This document shows, one piece after another, positions 21,061-32,316 of a stretch of DNA of 64,000 bases. The stretch is from Ursus arctos (lineage: Eukaryota; Chordata; Mammalia; Carnivora; Ursidae). A program made the position numbers and the translations under genes. The stretch is taken from the NCBI RefSeq assembly GCF_023065955.2, contig NW_026622874.1:6306001-6370000 (forward strand), given 5' to 3'. Within the stretch, counting starts at the first letter, position 1, and each line of letters opens with the position of its first letter. Below the pieces are notes generated by a model. The model saw only the letters and a list, made by a program, of their open reading frames with translations. It did no database searches and was not told where the DNA came from.

Positions 21061-23608
21061 TCTCTTCACTTAAAAAACTTGATTAGTGGATAAGCTCCTT
21101 ACTCCCCCTGGGAGAGCCTCCTTGGCTTTACACACAGCGAATGCTTTCAAAAGGTTTGTTAAGGGGAGGGAGGGATGGATGAATGGAGGAGCGACCGTAT
21201 CTCCGCTGCATTATCTGCCCATGAAGGAAATGTCGAACCATCTAGAAGGTGGAGAACAAAGAAAGGGGAAAAAGAATGATGAAGGCGAGCTCACTGCTTC
21301 CTCCTGTGACCTCGCTGGCGCGGGGGTGAGGGTGCCCGACCGTCCCAGTCTGTGCCCGGCCTGCAGGCCCCGCGGAAGGTGGAGAAAGCAGGCGTGCCCT
21401 CACGGACCGCTGAGCATCGAGGCCAAGTGCCCAGCACCATACCTGGCGCGCGGGAGAGGCTCAGCAGGTGTTAGTCAAGGTGGGCTTGGGAGACATTCTG
21501 AGCACTGGCAAGGCCATGTCTGCCTGGAAAACCTGCTGGGCCCTTGCAAGAAATGCTCTGTAGCAGTCCTCGGGTTTGGTTTAGTTTCCACTTGCATCCC
21601 AGTACAATCCTGGGAAACGATGCTCCCCCAGCCGAAGAGGCTGGAGTGCAGTGAATTTCTTAAAGACCCGGATTCCCAGGCCAGCTGAGAATCCATCACC
21701 AGCAGTGGGCATGGTGGGACATCGGGAACAAGGCTGGCCGCCCCTTCTGTGTCTGGTCCCTAGAGTGGCTTCCCTTCGTTCAGTCTCAGGGATGGGAGTC
21801 CGTTAGGGCTGCGGATCCGGGGAGACCTGGAATAGCTCGGCTGCAGACATGCGCACCGCAGGCCGTGAGGAGCGAGGTCCCGGGGGGCACTTGCTGCGCA
21901 GTGTGTTTACCGGGGAGACCCCGCTGGTGCTCTCACGCGAAGGCAGGCCTTCTCTGATGAGGAGTGACTCGTGATAAGTCACCACTCAGGCTTTTGACGA
22001 ACTGGTCAGGCGTGTTTCTCGACAATTCCATTAAGAATTAGCTGTTAGAAATCGGATCTTTCCCCTCTGTTGAGCTTTACTTGGGCATTTCATTGACTTG
22101 GTATCACTTCGGGGAAGGCCATTCAGGAGAAGGCTCCTCCGCCAGGCCTTTATCAATACTACACATTTTTTATTTCCTGAAATGTTTACTTCTCTTTTAC
22201 ACCAAACCAGCTAAGTTTTACAAGGAACCAGAAAGGAGCAGCTACAGACAGAAAGCAGGCACAAAGGGCTTCTGCAACTCATCTTTATGTATAATTCAAC
22301 GCGGGGGGGGGGGGGGGGACACTGTGACTCCCCGCCTCGGAATCAGTTGGAAAACTTCTCACCCTGCCTGGGCTGGTGGTGAATTTTCGACTCAAGAGCC
22401 TCCCTGGTGAAGTTCGCTGTTATCCTGCTCGTGTTGCATTTTACTTTTGTGGTAAGGTTCGGGTGGAAAGGGAAGATGAAATGATACAGCGTCTCGAACA
22501 GAGGCCTGGAGATTCTTTCCGTTGACCTGGTGACTAAGATTAGGGTGGCCCAATTTAGAGGTGATAAGGTGTATCACTGGCTTGGGGCAAGGCCCCACCC
22601 GCGGCCCGCGGAGCTCCTCCCACGGGCTCTCCCTTTGCAAAGTTGGTCTCAGTGCATCCGAGAGCAGGGACGGGGGACTTGTGCCCTTGGCTTTGGGGGC
22701 TCCAAGAGCAGTTTGCTTTCTTCACCCCTTTTAAAGGGTCCTCTGCCTGCTGTACCGCCCCCCCCCCCACACCACCACTTTCATCAGAACGAATAAACCA
22801 ATGGTCCTGTTTTTCAAGAAGAAGCCGTAATACCTTCTATTCGGTGCTTCCCACTTTCCTACTCTGCAGGGAGGGGACGGAGGGGCTTGGGGACCGGCCA
22901 TCCCCCAGCTCCATCTGCAGTCTCTCTGGGTAGGCCGCCAGCTGGTGGGGCCTGGGCGGTTCCAGGGGGAGGTCACTGCACCCCCCAGGCAGTTTCCAGC
23001 AAGTGGTTTTCCAAGTTCACTGACATTCTTTCCAGGCTCAGCTCAATTTGTTTTCTTCTTCTCTATGGCAGTTGATGACTGAGTGGTCAAGTGTGAGTCT
23101 GCAGGATCTCTGGTGAAGGGCTTTCTCCATAGTTCCATGGGAGCTGGCCTTTGTCTAATCCTCTGCTATGCATGGGTGTGTGCTGTTGTGTTGTGTTTTC
23201 ACAAATGAGCTCCCCGAAGAGCAGATCGAATTAAGTGTACTTCTTCACCATGGGGAGACGGCCCGGTTGGGGTAGGGAGAGGAACTCGGGAGTCTCACTT
23301 CTGTAATGCTTATCTAACCTGAATCTGCCAGCAGGAAACTGAAAAGGCCCGTGTATGACAATGACATAGACAGTTTGATCTCTTAACAATGTCAAGTGGA
23401 AAATCCAACCGCAGCTGGTAGCTTAAGAAATGGCTAGGACGTTTTGTTGGGACGGCCGATCCTCACACCCAGGTTGCTTATGCTTAGCCCAGGGTGGGAC
23501 ATGTGCGTGCTGCATGGCGGAGCTGGGGGGGTTGAGAAGACGCCGTTGGGGTTTGAGAAACTATTGGAAAATCCTCATGGATGCAGAAATGGCTGATGCG
23601 GGGGCATT
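21061..23608. other. Intronic DNA with a 16-base G-run
   Basis: A pure G-run occupies 22303-22318. A CCATACCTGGCG-like stretch near 21430-21470 may be a MIR or L2 tail. The 200-codon open frame at 21086-21688 has no family resemblance or splice context and is not called. Confidence 0.5.
22303..22318. repeat. Poly-G run (16)
   Basis: An uninterrupted G16 run; it may vary in length between individuals or assemblies. Confidence 0.9.
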
Positions 23609-23634
23609 TTGAATGCCTTAGAGTTGGCATTTTA

Positions 23635-23816
23635 CTTTAAGATTTTTATTTATTTATTTGAGAGGAGAGAGCACGCACTAGCGGGGTGGGGGGCAGAGGG
23701 AGAAGCAGACTCCCTGCTGAACAGGGAGCCCGATGCAGGACTCGATCCCAGGACCCCGGGATCACGCCCTGAGTCCAAGGCAGACGCTTCACCGACTGAG
23801 CCCCCCAGGCGCCCCT
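23635..23816 (-). mobile_element. Can-SINE with an odd gap before its target duplication
   Basis: The T-rich end begins at 23635 and the head ends at 23816. The left flank TTGAATGCCTTAGAGTTGG... (23609-23634) recurs at 23843-23868 with two mismatches in 26. Between the SINE head and the right duplicate lie 26 bases (23817-23842) that belong to neither. Confidence 0.9.
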
Positions 23817-23868
23817 GTAGTTGTACTGTCGTCTAAGACGTCTTGAATGCCTTACAGTTGGTATTTTA

Positions 23869-25400
23869 GCCTCTTCCACCTTCCTGACCACCATCACCGT
23901 GGCCACGGCATTAAGCGCTCATTAGCATCGAGCATCTCGCTCATTCCAAGTCATTCGGCAGGTGGCCGGTGCGGGGCCTCCTCTGGAAACTGCTGGGCGC
24001 ACTCCCGGGGTGCAGGGTGCTAGAAGGACCAGTGCCTCTCAGATCCACACCTGCCCTCTTCGGGCTGTGGGATCTGCGTCTGTCAAATGGGTATATTATA
24101 GAGCGTTCCTACTTCACGTAGTCGTTGCAAGTCTCAAGTGAGATCATTTTGAGAGACTGTGATTCTTTCCTGCCTAAACTAGTTTTAGTTATGAGCGCCA
24201 GGACACTGCTTTGAAAGTTTTCGCAAAGGAGGACGGCCAAGGGCAGGCACTGCATGCGTGCAAGATTGTCCCACGTCGGTGTCGCCGACCCAGAAATTGC
24301 CCGTGCCAGCATCTCGACCAGAGTGGACTGCGGACGAAGCTTCCTGCCCTGGCCTTTGCTGTCTCGTGCGCAGGTGGGGATGGAAACGTGATGTAAGTTC
24401 AAGAAGCCAGAGTGGGCGCGGAGGGGGCCGCGAGGCAGGGGTCAGTGTTCCCGGCACAGGGCCGTGAGCTCCTGCATAACTGCGAGGCGACCCTATTCCA
24501 TCTAGAGTTTGAGGATACTGAACGGGAGCATTAAGTTTCCCAGTACCACGCGGTGGTTTTCTCTTCCATGTCCTGGAAAGCAAAAGGGAGGAATCCAGCA
24601 GAGTCTTGAATTTCTCGAGCAGACGTGACATTCAGCAGATGGAAAATGGGCATTTCCTGAGTATGGCTGGGCCCTGGGCTAGATCTGGAAACCTCCACAC
24701 GCAGCCAGCCGCCCACACTGACAAGTGGACGTTTGTTGCAGCGGCTGCCCAGACATCGGGCAGCCACGTCCCTGCTCTGTCCCCAGACGCCTGTGCTGAA
24801 GAGAATGGCCCCATCGATGCTCTCCCCATCGCTGGGGACCTGCCCTTGGAGGCAAAGCTGACGCCAATGGATATACCTGAGAGTTGCGAAACTCAAGAAC
24901 GAGTTATAGGGCCATGAAGACGAGCACGTTCATTAAAGAGGAGCTAATAAATCGAGTTGGTGTTGGCATGTGACACACGTGGGGGGCTCCCATGCGTGTT
25001 GTGCAGCCGTGTGAAGGGGGACTGAATTTGGGCACTGGCCCCTGGAAGGGAGTCTGGGTGACACCCTGAAGAGGCTGCTACCTCGGTTAGAAGCAGCCAA
25101 GCAAAGGGACGGTTCTGGATCCAAAGGCTCTAGGAGGTTGGAAAGGAAGAGGGAACTCACCCTCTGCGCCCCTCCCCAAGCCTTAACGCCCTGCACTGAA
25201 CTCCACTCACATCGGTGCAGTGCGTGGACAGTGTGTGGAAATGTGCTCTCAAAGGCTAAAATGGGCCCTCGGGAGACCGCCCACCCCCACCCCAACTGAC
25301 CAGAGGAATGTGGTCAGGAAAGCTTGGGACGGATGTGTGTTCAGTAAGCGTTGCCTGAGCCTGAGCCTAAGCAAGGGCCCTGGGGCAGCCTGGAGCACGG
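23869..25400. other. Intronic DNA, possible MIR piece near 24010-24170
   Basis: TCTGTCAAATGGGTATATTA near 24080 resembles a MIR core in + orientation. Nothing else is nameable. Confidence 0.45.
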
Positions 25401-25404
25401 AGAG

Positions 25405-25530
25405 CCGTGGTGTGGCTTCCGTGCACAGTCCTGGGTTTGAGTGTGAGCTGTGTGACTCGTTCTGCCCATCTGTAAGATGGGACTGACAGTGCCCCCTTCA
25501 GGTTGTGGGGAGGGCTGCTCTGGTGAGCCC
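25405..25530 (+). mobile_element. MIR fragment
   Basis: TCCTGGGTTTGAGTGTGAGC, GTGTGACTCGTTCTGCCC and CATCTGTAAGATGGGACTGA follow the MIR sense order. Confidence 0.7.
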
Positions 25531-27394
25531 AGAAGCAGGGTGCAGGAGAGCCTGCAGACCCGAATTCACATGCTCCTTCTGTCCCAGAGTCTGTCCTTGG
25601 GGGCCCTTCCCTTCTCTGCTGTCCCTCTTGGCTTGTTGAGAAGATGAAGTGAGACCTGGCATAGGGCAGGCGTGGGTAAGGGTCGCCTTCGCTGGGGGGG
25701 GGGGCGTCCCCATCCCAAGTACAGCTCATGCAGGATGACAAAGCCGACATCAGGATTTGCTTCCCCAGAGAGGTTTCTCCATTGCAGGAGAGGCCTGGCT
25801 TTGTTACCAGGGGCTCAGAACAACCCAGTGTATTCAGCTGCTCCTGGGGTGTCAGGTTACTCCCCAGGGACCAGTCTCTTCTTATTCTGTTTTGGAGGTG
25901 GGAACTGGCCGGGGGTCACCCAGGCGGAGAGGGCCCAGTGTTGGGGAGTGTGGAAGGCTCCATCCCTTCTCTTCTCTCCCCTCCCCTCGCTGCTCTGCTT
26001 CGCTCTGCAGCTCCCAAGTCAGAGAAGGGAGTATACTTATGCGTATATAAGGAACACCACTGCTTTGTATAGGGGTCTCTCTTGGGGCCTGGGAGGGCTC
26101 TGAACAAGAGTGATTTCATTGGCCTTCCTGGGCCCTCTCTGCTGGTAGGGTGGGCACACACTCACTACGGCGGGCTCTTTCTTTCTCTGCAGACCCCACT
26201 CAGGCCTTGAGGACCAGGCTGGCGGGTCTCGGCAGGCCGCACTGCGCCACCCCCACCTCCTCCAACTGGGAGCAGAGGCGAGCCTGCCCAGCACCTCCCC
26301 AGTCACATGGCTGCTCTTGGCCATTGTCCCAACGGAGCTGTGTGGAGCCTACTAGACTGTTCCTCGGGGCCGGGTTGGTGGATGGACCCCGAGCGTACCA
26401 GCTCACGTCGGAGCCCCGGCAAGGCCCGGGGGATCCTGTGCAGGCTCTGGGGGGAGGGGGAAGCTAGGGCTGTGTGACAGGTCCCGCCAGAGGAGCACGG
26501 GCCGTTCCTCGGCCAGGTGTGGGCACAGTCTCGGGCACCCCATCTGCCAAGCACGGGCTTCTGCTTCAAGGCACACTGAGTACAGGGTATGGAGATCCTT
26601 CTTTCCACCACAGCTGTAGTGTGGGCGGGCCGCCTGCTGTGGTGACCCTTGGGGTCCCTGTCTTTCCTGCCTGCCGCTGGTCCCATGAGCCTCCACGTGT
26701 GCCGAGATGGCCGTGAGGCCTCTGGGCAGAGTGTCCGGGCACTGAAAGGTCAGCTCCTTTATGCGGCATTTGGGGGCCGTGCCCCCTTCCGGGTGTGTCT
26801 CTGGCCCGTCCTCTGCTTACATCTTCCCCGAGCCCCAGACTCCTGCCCTTTTCAGGGATCCAGAGCCTGGCGTCTGGGAGGAATGAAACTGCTAGAAGAG
26901 CTTGTTAGTCTGCAGCAGCCTTGACCTCAGGGGCCGTGTGAGTGGCAGTGCGCTGGACGGTAGCTCCCTTACCGCCCGGATCTGGACATGTACACAGCAC
27001 CCTAATTAATTTCCATTGCAGACCGAAACCATATGGAGCGCGTCTGGGACCCTGTTTGCCTGGCAGTGTCACACTGTACATTAAAAACGACGCTGGTCCC
27101 TCGGGAGAGCCGCCTCCTGCCCCCTGCAGGCCTCGATTTCCCCTCTGCTGCTGCTGGCCTGGGTCTGGGATGGGCGGGGAGGCAGGAGAGGTTCACGCAG
27201 GAGCTGCACCAGCAGGGAGCCCTGGGGTCTATGCGGGTTAGCCCAGAGGAAAGTGCCCTGAGTGTCCCTGCCTGGCCTTTGGGGTCACAGAACTGACTTG
27301 GGGAAGAGGATTTCAAGAAGGTCAGGAAACAGTTCACTGTGACCCCATGACCAGGTGTCCTAGAAGAGAATGTGAGTCCTGAATGGAGGTTTCA
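25531..27394. other. Intronic GC-rich DNA, nothing recognised
   Basis: Several overlapping open frames of 80 to 145 codons lie on both strands. None shows a domain or family, and overlap on both strands at high GC is expected by chance. Confidence 0.5.
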
Positions 27395-27408
27395 AAAAGT
27401 CAGCTACA

Positions 27409-27526
27409 TGGGGGCACCTCAGTGGCTCCGTCTGCAGAGCGTCCGACGCGATCTCGGTTCAGACCTTGATCTCAGGGTCAGGAGTCAGGCTCCTTGCTGG
27501 GTGTGGAGACTACTTAAAAAAAAAAA
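27409..27526 (+). mobile_element. Can-SINE, short type
   Basis: The head GGGGGCACCTCAGTGGCTCCG and tail GAGACTACTTAAAAAA are diverged. The flanks TCAGCTACA (27400-27408) and TCAACTACA (27527-27535), with adjoining A-runs, are a decayed target duplication. Confidence 0.82.
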
Positions 27527-27610
27527 TCAACTACAGGAAGGACAGGATGGCGGGGACCTGGCCCATCAGTACTTCTTGTGAAACTTACCGGGAGTTATGA
27601 CATTATTAAA

Positions 27611-27675
27611 AATTGAATATCAATTAACCACGTGGTTAAAAGTGAGGAGCGGTCTTTACTATTATAATAGTAAAG
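27611..27675. repeat. Cluster of three palindromes
   Basis: AATTGA-ATA-TCAATT (with one flanking overlap) at 27611-27625, TTAACCACGTGGTTAA at 27624-27639, and a 22-base perfect palindrome with half CTTTACTATTA at 27654-27675. The middle one combines a CACGTG E-box with flanking AACCAC/GTGGTT, which resemble RUNX sites. Confidence 0.9.
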
Positions 27676-27784
27676 TATATAATAATAAAGTAAGGGCAGC
27701 TGCGATTCCTGGTGTAGCTGTTATGTGTCTATAAATGACTTCACTGAACTTCTGCAAGGTCTGTATTTTCCTTCTCCCACGGCG

Positions 27785-27870
27785 AGCAGGCTGCGGGGAT
27801 ATCAGATGCACAAGGTTGCCGTCCTCAGCACAGCCAGTAAATGGCAGAGCTGGGTCCCCAGCCCTTCCTC
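27785..27870 (-). mobile_element. MIR fragment
   Basis: CAGCCAGTAAATGGCAGAGC followed by TGGGTCCCCAGCCC matches the antisense MIR core. Confidence 0.55.
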
Positions 27871-28924
27871 CCTGCCACCTGTGGTCTGTCACCGGGAGGT
27901 CAGAGAAGGGTGGTGCTCTGTGCACAGGGAGGGCTCGGTTCCGTTCTGGGCCCCAGGCTGGAGGGGGATCGGGGACTGGCTGCATTGAGTACAGAGGGAG
28001 ACAGAGGGGGTCTGGGCAGAAGCCTTAGAGATGGACGGTTGAGGGCGTTCGGAGGCTTGTGCCCTGGACATCTTTCATCGGGGGGGGGGGGGGCGGCGAA
28101 AGGGTTGGCTTCTCATCGTTGCCCTGGAGTCATGCTTCGGTCTGGTTCAAGATCACTTTTCTATTCTCAGAGGTGAAACTAAGAGAGGATTCTTTTCCTT
28201 TTCAATGAATGGGCCTTTGTACAAAAACACAGACTCAGTTGATGGAACGGCTGCAAAAGGGAGTTTCTGGAGCTGCCTGGAAGGTCCCAGGCCCGGTGGG
28301 GAGGGAAGCAGAGGAGTTACAGCTCCTTGCTGCTGCCCGCGGAGCTGGGCCGTGAGCCCCTGACGCAGGAGCAGAGGATGGCACCCAGGCATTCCAGATC
28401 CTTCTAAGTGACACAGGTAAACACCTGTCGTGAGTGTGTTTCGGACATACCAGTGGCACCGAAGCTGGAATTGAAGGCATCACGCGGTGCTACCTGCCTG
28501 CGGACTTCAGTTCAACAGGACACACGGAATGATCAAGGGGAGAAGGTTTATTCCAACGAGGCCGGTGAACAGGACAGGAGGCCCAGCCTTGCAGCAGAAA
28601 GGGAACAGCCGTCCCTGGGTTCTCACCTGCGAGAAGAGACCTGCTTTGCGTGGCTCTGGTGGGCAGAGCTGAGTCTGGGGTTGTGAACTTCGAGATATCT
28701 GGTTCCACCTTACACAGGGCACCGCAGTGTCACCACAGGAAGGTGGCCTCTGTGAGCACAGAGGCAGTGCCCAAGGGGTGGCGAGCGGACGAGTCCGTTC
28801 CCAGCGGGGTGAGCACCGTGCCCTCCAGGAGCCCTTGGTTGGAAGCGGGATTGCTCAGCCTTGCTCCACACTCATCTGAGACTCTCATGAAGCTGTCCCT
28901 TTTAGGAAGGGACATCTGTGCTGC
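27871..28924. other. Intronic DNA with a G14 run
   Basis: A G-run occupies 28080-28093. I see no gene or nameable repeat. Confidence 0.5.
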
Positions 28925-29315
28925 GTGCACCGCTTGGCCATTAAGAACAAAGCTGCCACGAACACGCGCGTCCAGGGTTTTGTGCCACCATAAGCATTCA
29001 TTCTCTGGGATACATGCCCAGAAGTGCACTTGCTAGGCCAGATGGTACTCACATACTTAAGTTTTTTAAGAATCTGCCAGACTGTTTCCCAGAGTGACCG
29101 CGCTGCTGTGCGTTCCCAGTGGCAGTGTGCGAGCGATCCAGGTTCCCCACATCCTTGCCAGCATGCGGGGTGGCCATGCTTTTGTATTTTAGCCGCTCTG
29201 AAGTTGCGCGGGGCTATCTCCTTGTGGTTTTAATGTGTTTCTCCCCAATGGCTGATGGCGTTGAACGTCTTCTCGCGTGTGTATCTGCCATCGGTGCATC
29301 CTCTTCGGTGAGATG
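28925..29315 (-). mobile_element. L1 LINE 3' fragment, antisense
   Basis: AAAGCTGCCACGAACACGCG, GGGATACATGCCCAGAAGTG, CTGCCAGACTGTTTCCCAGA, CCACATCCTTGCCAGCATG and CTCCTTGTGGTTTTAATGTG follow the antisense L1 3' end in order. Confidence 0.82.
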
Positions 29316-31089
29316 ATCTGGCTTTAAGAAAGATTCCCCAGAGGTGCTGCAAAACACAGGCAGGGTGTCAAAAGCCTGGTGCCTTCGTCACCACCCCCGC
29401 CCGCCCGCCCTGTCGAGGGAGCTGCGCCTCTCTGCACCCCAGGGAGGGTGCATGGTCGCCCTCTGGGGGCCTGTCCTGCCCCCACTTTCTCTGACTCCAG
29501 AATAGCGTGGTGACCCACAGCAGCCTCCCCTCTGAGGGGCCCCCACCCACACCATCACCTCCCCGCCCCTGTGGCTGCAGGATCCCCCCTCCCCAGGCGA
29601 CTCACTGGGGCTGTGTTGTCTGTTGCTCCTTGGGCCTGTCTCCTTGGCACCTGCTGGGCCTCCCTCCCCGGCCTCCCTGAGGCCTGCAGCTAAGGCACAG
29701 CCTCCCCTCCGAGCTTCCCCTTGGGTCTCTTCAGCTTGGCTTGCGCTTGGGGTTTAGTTTTGCAACATGGTCATGCTGAAGGTCCCAGAAATGCTTCCCT
29801 TTTTGTGCTCATGAAACAGAAAAGAAAACGTGTACGTATCCTTTAAAATCGCTCCAAACCGTGGTGACCGAAGTACTTTTTGCTCCTTGGAAGCACGGAC
29901 TGGCACCCCTTCATCGTGGGCTGATGGGCGGTGCTGCTGATTTTCTGCCTTTTGCCTCCCGTCTTGGGAGGGGCCACAGGAAGTGGCCTTGAGTGTCAAC
30001 GGGGTGGCTGCCAGTTTGAGGGCCTGCGAGAGGGTTCCATCTCCACGGGGGAGCAGGGGCGGGGGATGCCATCGGCTTAAGGATGAATTTACCTTTACTT
30101 TTCTGCCTCGTGAAGGACCTGGGGCTTCACAGTGTGTGAAATGCACATCCTTCATCTTCGCTGGGGTGACTCACGGTCTAATGAAGTAGGGTATTTGCAA
30201 ACTCTCCTTCGGTGAATTGGTATAAACAATCTGTCACAAAGAAGGAATTGTTTTCTATGTGGGCTTAGAGGATTTTGGGGGAACAAGCGAGCAGAGGATT
30301 TTTACAGGAGGCCCTGAGCACGGGGGGGGGGGGGGGGGGGTGGGGGGGGTGGAGATGGTCTCATGTAGGTAGAGGATCACAGGCTTTCCACCCAGTCTCT
30401 GTGGCCTGCTAGAACATTCCAGCACATTATAGCAGTCATTTGATGGGGCCCAAGATCAAAGAGGTAGCTGAGTCACGTGATGGTTTGGTTCAGAATCTTT
30501 TTCTGGTTTGGTACTTTCTGAAAGGCTAGGTTTCATTCTGGTTTGAACTTGTTCGATAATCTTAAAGGAAGAAGAAGAAGGGAAGAAAAACCCTTTTACA
30601 TTCCTGGTTTGAATTACAATTTGACATTCGTGCTTGGTTTGAGGTTGAATAAATAAAATGTGGTATGGCTCTCGGGGGTCGTTCGTTTTGCTTCAAGTCA
30701 CTTCTCCAGATACCATCACAGTTATGAAATTTATTTCCCGTGAACCTGCATTTTTCCAGGATGGTGTGTGTCGGTCTCGTTTCTTAAATATTCTGGTTAA
30801 TTGAGAGTTACCGTTAATGGCCTTCATCCTTTGCAGTGAACTAGAAGTAATGAAATATTTGTCGCTAAAGCCAGCAGAGGTTTCGCTAAAGGCACAGACG
30901 TCGTCTTTTGGGGACTGGGAGGAAAGTTGTATCCACTACTTGCAACTGGGTAGCTTTCAGGAAAGGGTCAGCTCTTGACTTGAACAGTCCCTGGACAGGC
31001 ATTGGGTGCTGGCTGTATCCAGGTTACGCTGACAGGTAGGGATCTGTGTGTGAGGGAAGCGTGGTTCCTGCCTTCCAGGAATCTTAGCT
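29316..31089. other. Intronic DNA with a strong G-tract
   Basis: Apart from the G-tract at 30322-30349, nothing is nameable. A GAAGAAGAAGGGAAG purine stretch lies near 30570. Confidence 0.5.
30322..30349 (+). repeat. Long G-tract (G19, T, G8)
   Basis: It is the longest G-tract in the window and continues as TGG. It can form G-quadruplexes on the sense strand and in the pre-mRNA. Confidence 0.9.
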
Positions 31090-31227
31090 CAGGAGGAGGC
31101 AGATTGCAACAGCTCACGTCTCTTACGCATTTATCACGGGTAGGCATTGGATGAGGGGTTAAGCGTCATGCCTAAAATCACAGCAATAGGAGACTCAGGA
31201 CATGAACCCAGGCCTTCTAACTATAGC
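31090..31227 (-). mobile_element. MIR fragment
   Basis: GCATTTATCACGGGTAGGCA, AAAATCACAGCAATAGGAGA and CATGAACCCAGGCCTTCTAA resemble antisense MIR. Confidence 0.5.
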
Positions 31228-31412
31228 ACAGGGTTTCTCAAATTTGGCACTGTTGACATTTGGGGCCAGATAGTTTTTGGTTTGGGGGAACTGTTCTGTG
31301 CCCTGTGGGATGTTTAACAGTATCTCTCCCTGGTTGTGGCAACCAGAAGTGTCTCCATGCGTTGACAGACATGCCCCAAGAGGCAAATCGCCCCTGGTCA
31401 AAGGCTGGGCTT
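31228..31412 (+). mobile_element. MER20-type hAT DNA transposon
   Basis: CAGGGTTTCTCAAATTTGGC, CACTGTTGACATTTGGGGCC, GGATGTTTAACAGTATCTCT, GTGTCTCCATGCGTTGACAG and CAAATCGCCCCTGGTC match MER20 as I remember it. It is a non-autonomous, inactive element. Confidence 0.75.
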
Positions 31413-32073
31413 CTCGAGCTTGTCCCAGTAACCCGCATGGTACACTGCCTTCCCGGGGTCAGGTGCCGAAGTACCGTGTCCGTGCGTGCGGAGGGTAAGT
31501 CCATCCAGGGTCCCCCTCCAGGGTCCTGCTGGAAATGGGACAGCTGCCATGCTATCCAGGGCTGTCGGGAAGAGAAATTGCAGAGATGGTACTATTTGCA
31601 TGGAATTTTGATGGAGTTCACCTAGGCAGAGAAAGGGGAATCTCTGGAGCGGAAGGACCCCCACACAGGCACGAAAGTGTGAGAGACAAGGCAGTTTTAC
31701 GGAATGGCAGATAGTTTGCTGTGGACCCTCCACTTCCCTCCCTCTTGCTGTTTTCTCGTTCCCTCCGTTCAAGCAGCAAGCCGGTTCCCAGCAGCTAGAG
31801 AATTTTTTCAGTCACAGGTTTGCTTTGGTCAAGATGGGTGAGGTTCTGTTGCAGTAACAAACAGGCCCACAGTCAGTGGTTTCGAACACCAAAGGTTTAT
31901 TTCTTGCTCATATTGCCCACCTGGTCTGGGTCAGCTGGGTCCTCACTCTGCGACCCAGACCCACAGTTCAGCCACTCTCTGGAGCGTTGCTGGCCACTAC
32001 GGCAGAGAGAACGAGAAGATAGGGATTCACGTACTGGCTCAGACAGCTTCAGCTCAAAGAGGTAGCACATTTC
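31413..32073. other. Intronic DNA, nothing recognised
   Basis: Unique sequence with no supportable gene. Confidence 0.5.
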
Positions 32074-32086
32074 TCTTCTTCTCACA

Positions 32087-32087
32087 G

Positions 32088-32118
<31 letters not shown>

Positions 32119-32303
32119 TTAAGATTTTATTCATCTATTTGAGAAACAGGAAGAGAAAGCACAAGCTGGGGCGGGAGAGGGCAGAGGGAGAAGCAGACTC
32201 CTCACTGAGCAGGGAGCCTGACAAGGAGCTCGATCCCAGGACCCTGAGATCATGACCTGAGCTGAAGGCAGACGCTTAACCCACTGAGCCCCCCAGATGC
32301 CCC
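32087..32303 (-). mobile_element. Can-SINE, antisense, with long (TTTA)n tail
   Basis: The TTTATTTATT run (32089-32120) is an expanded SINE tail. TCTTCTTCTCACA (32074-32086) and TCTTCTGCTCATA (32304-32316) are a target duplication with two mismatches. Confidence 0.92.
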
Positions 32304-32316
32304 TCTTCTGCTCATA

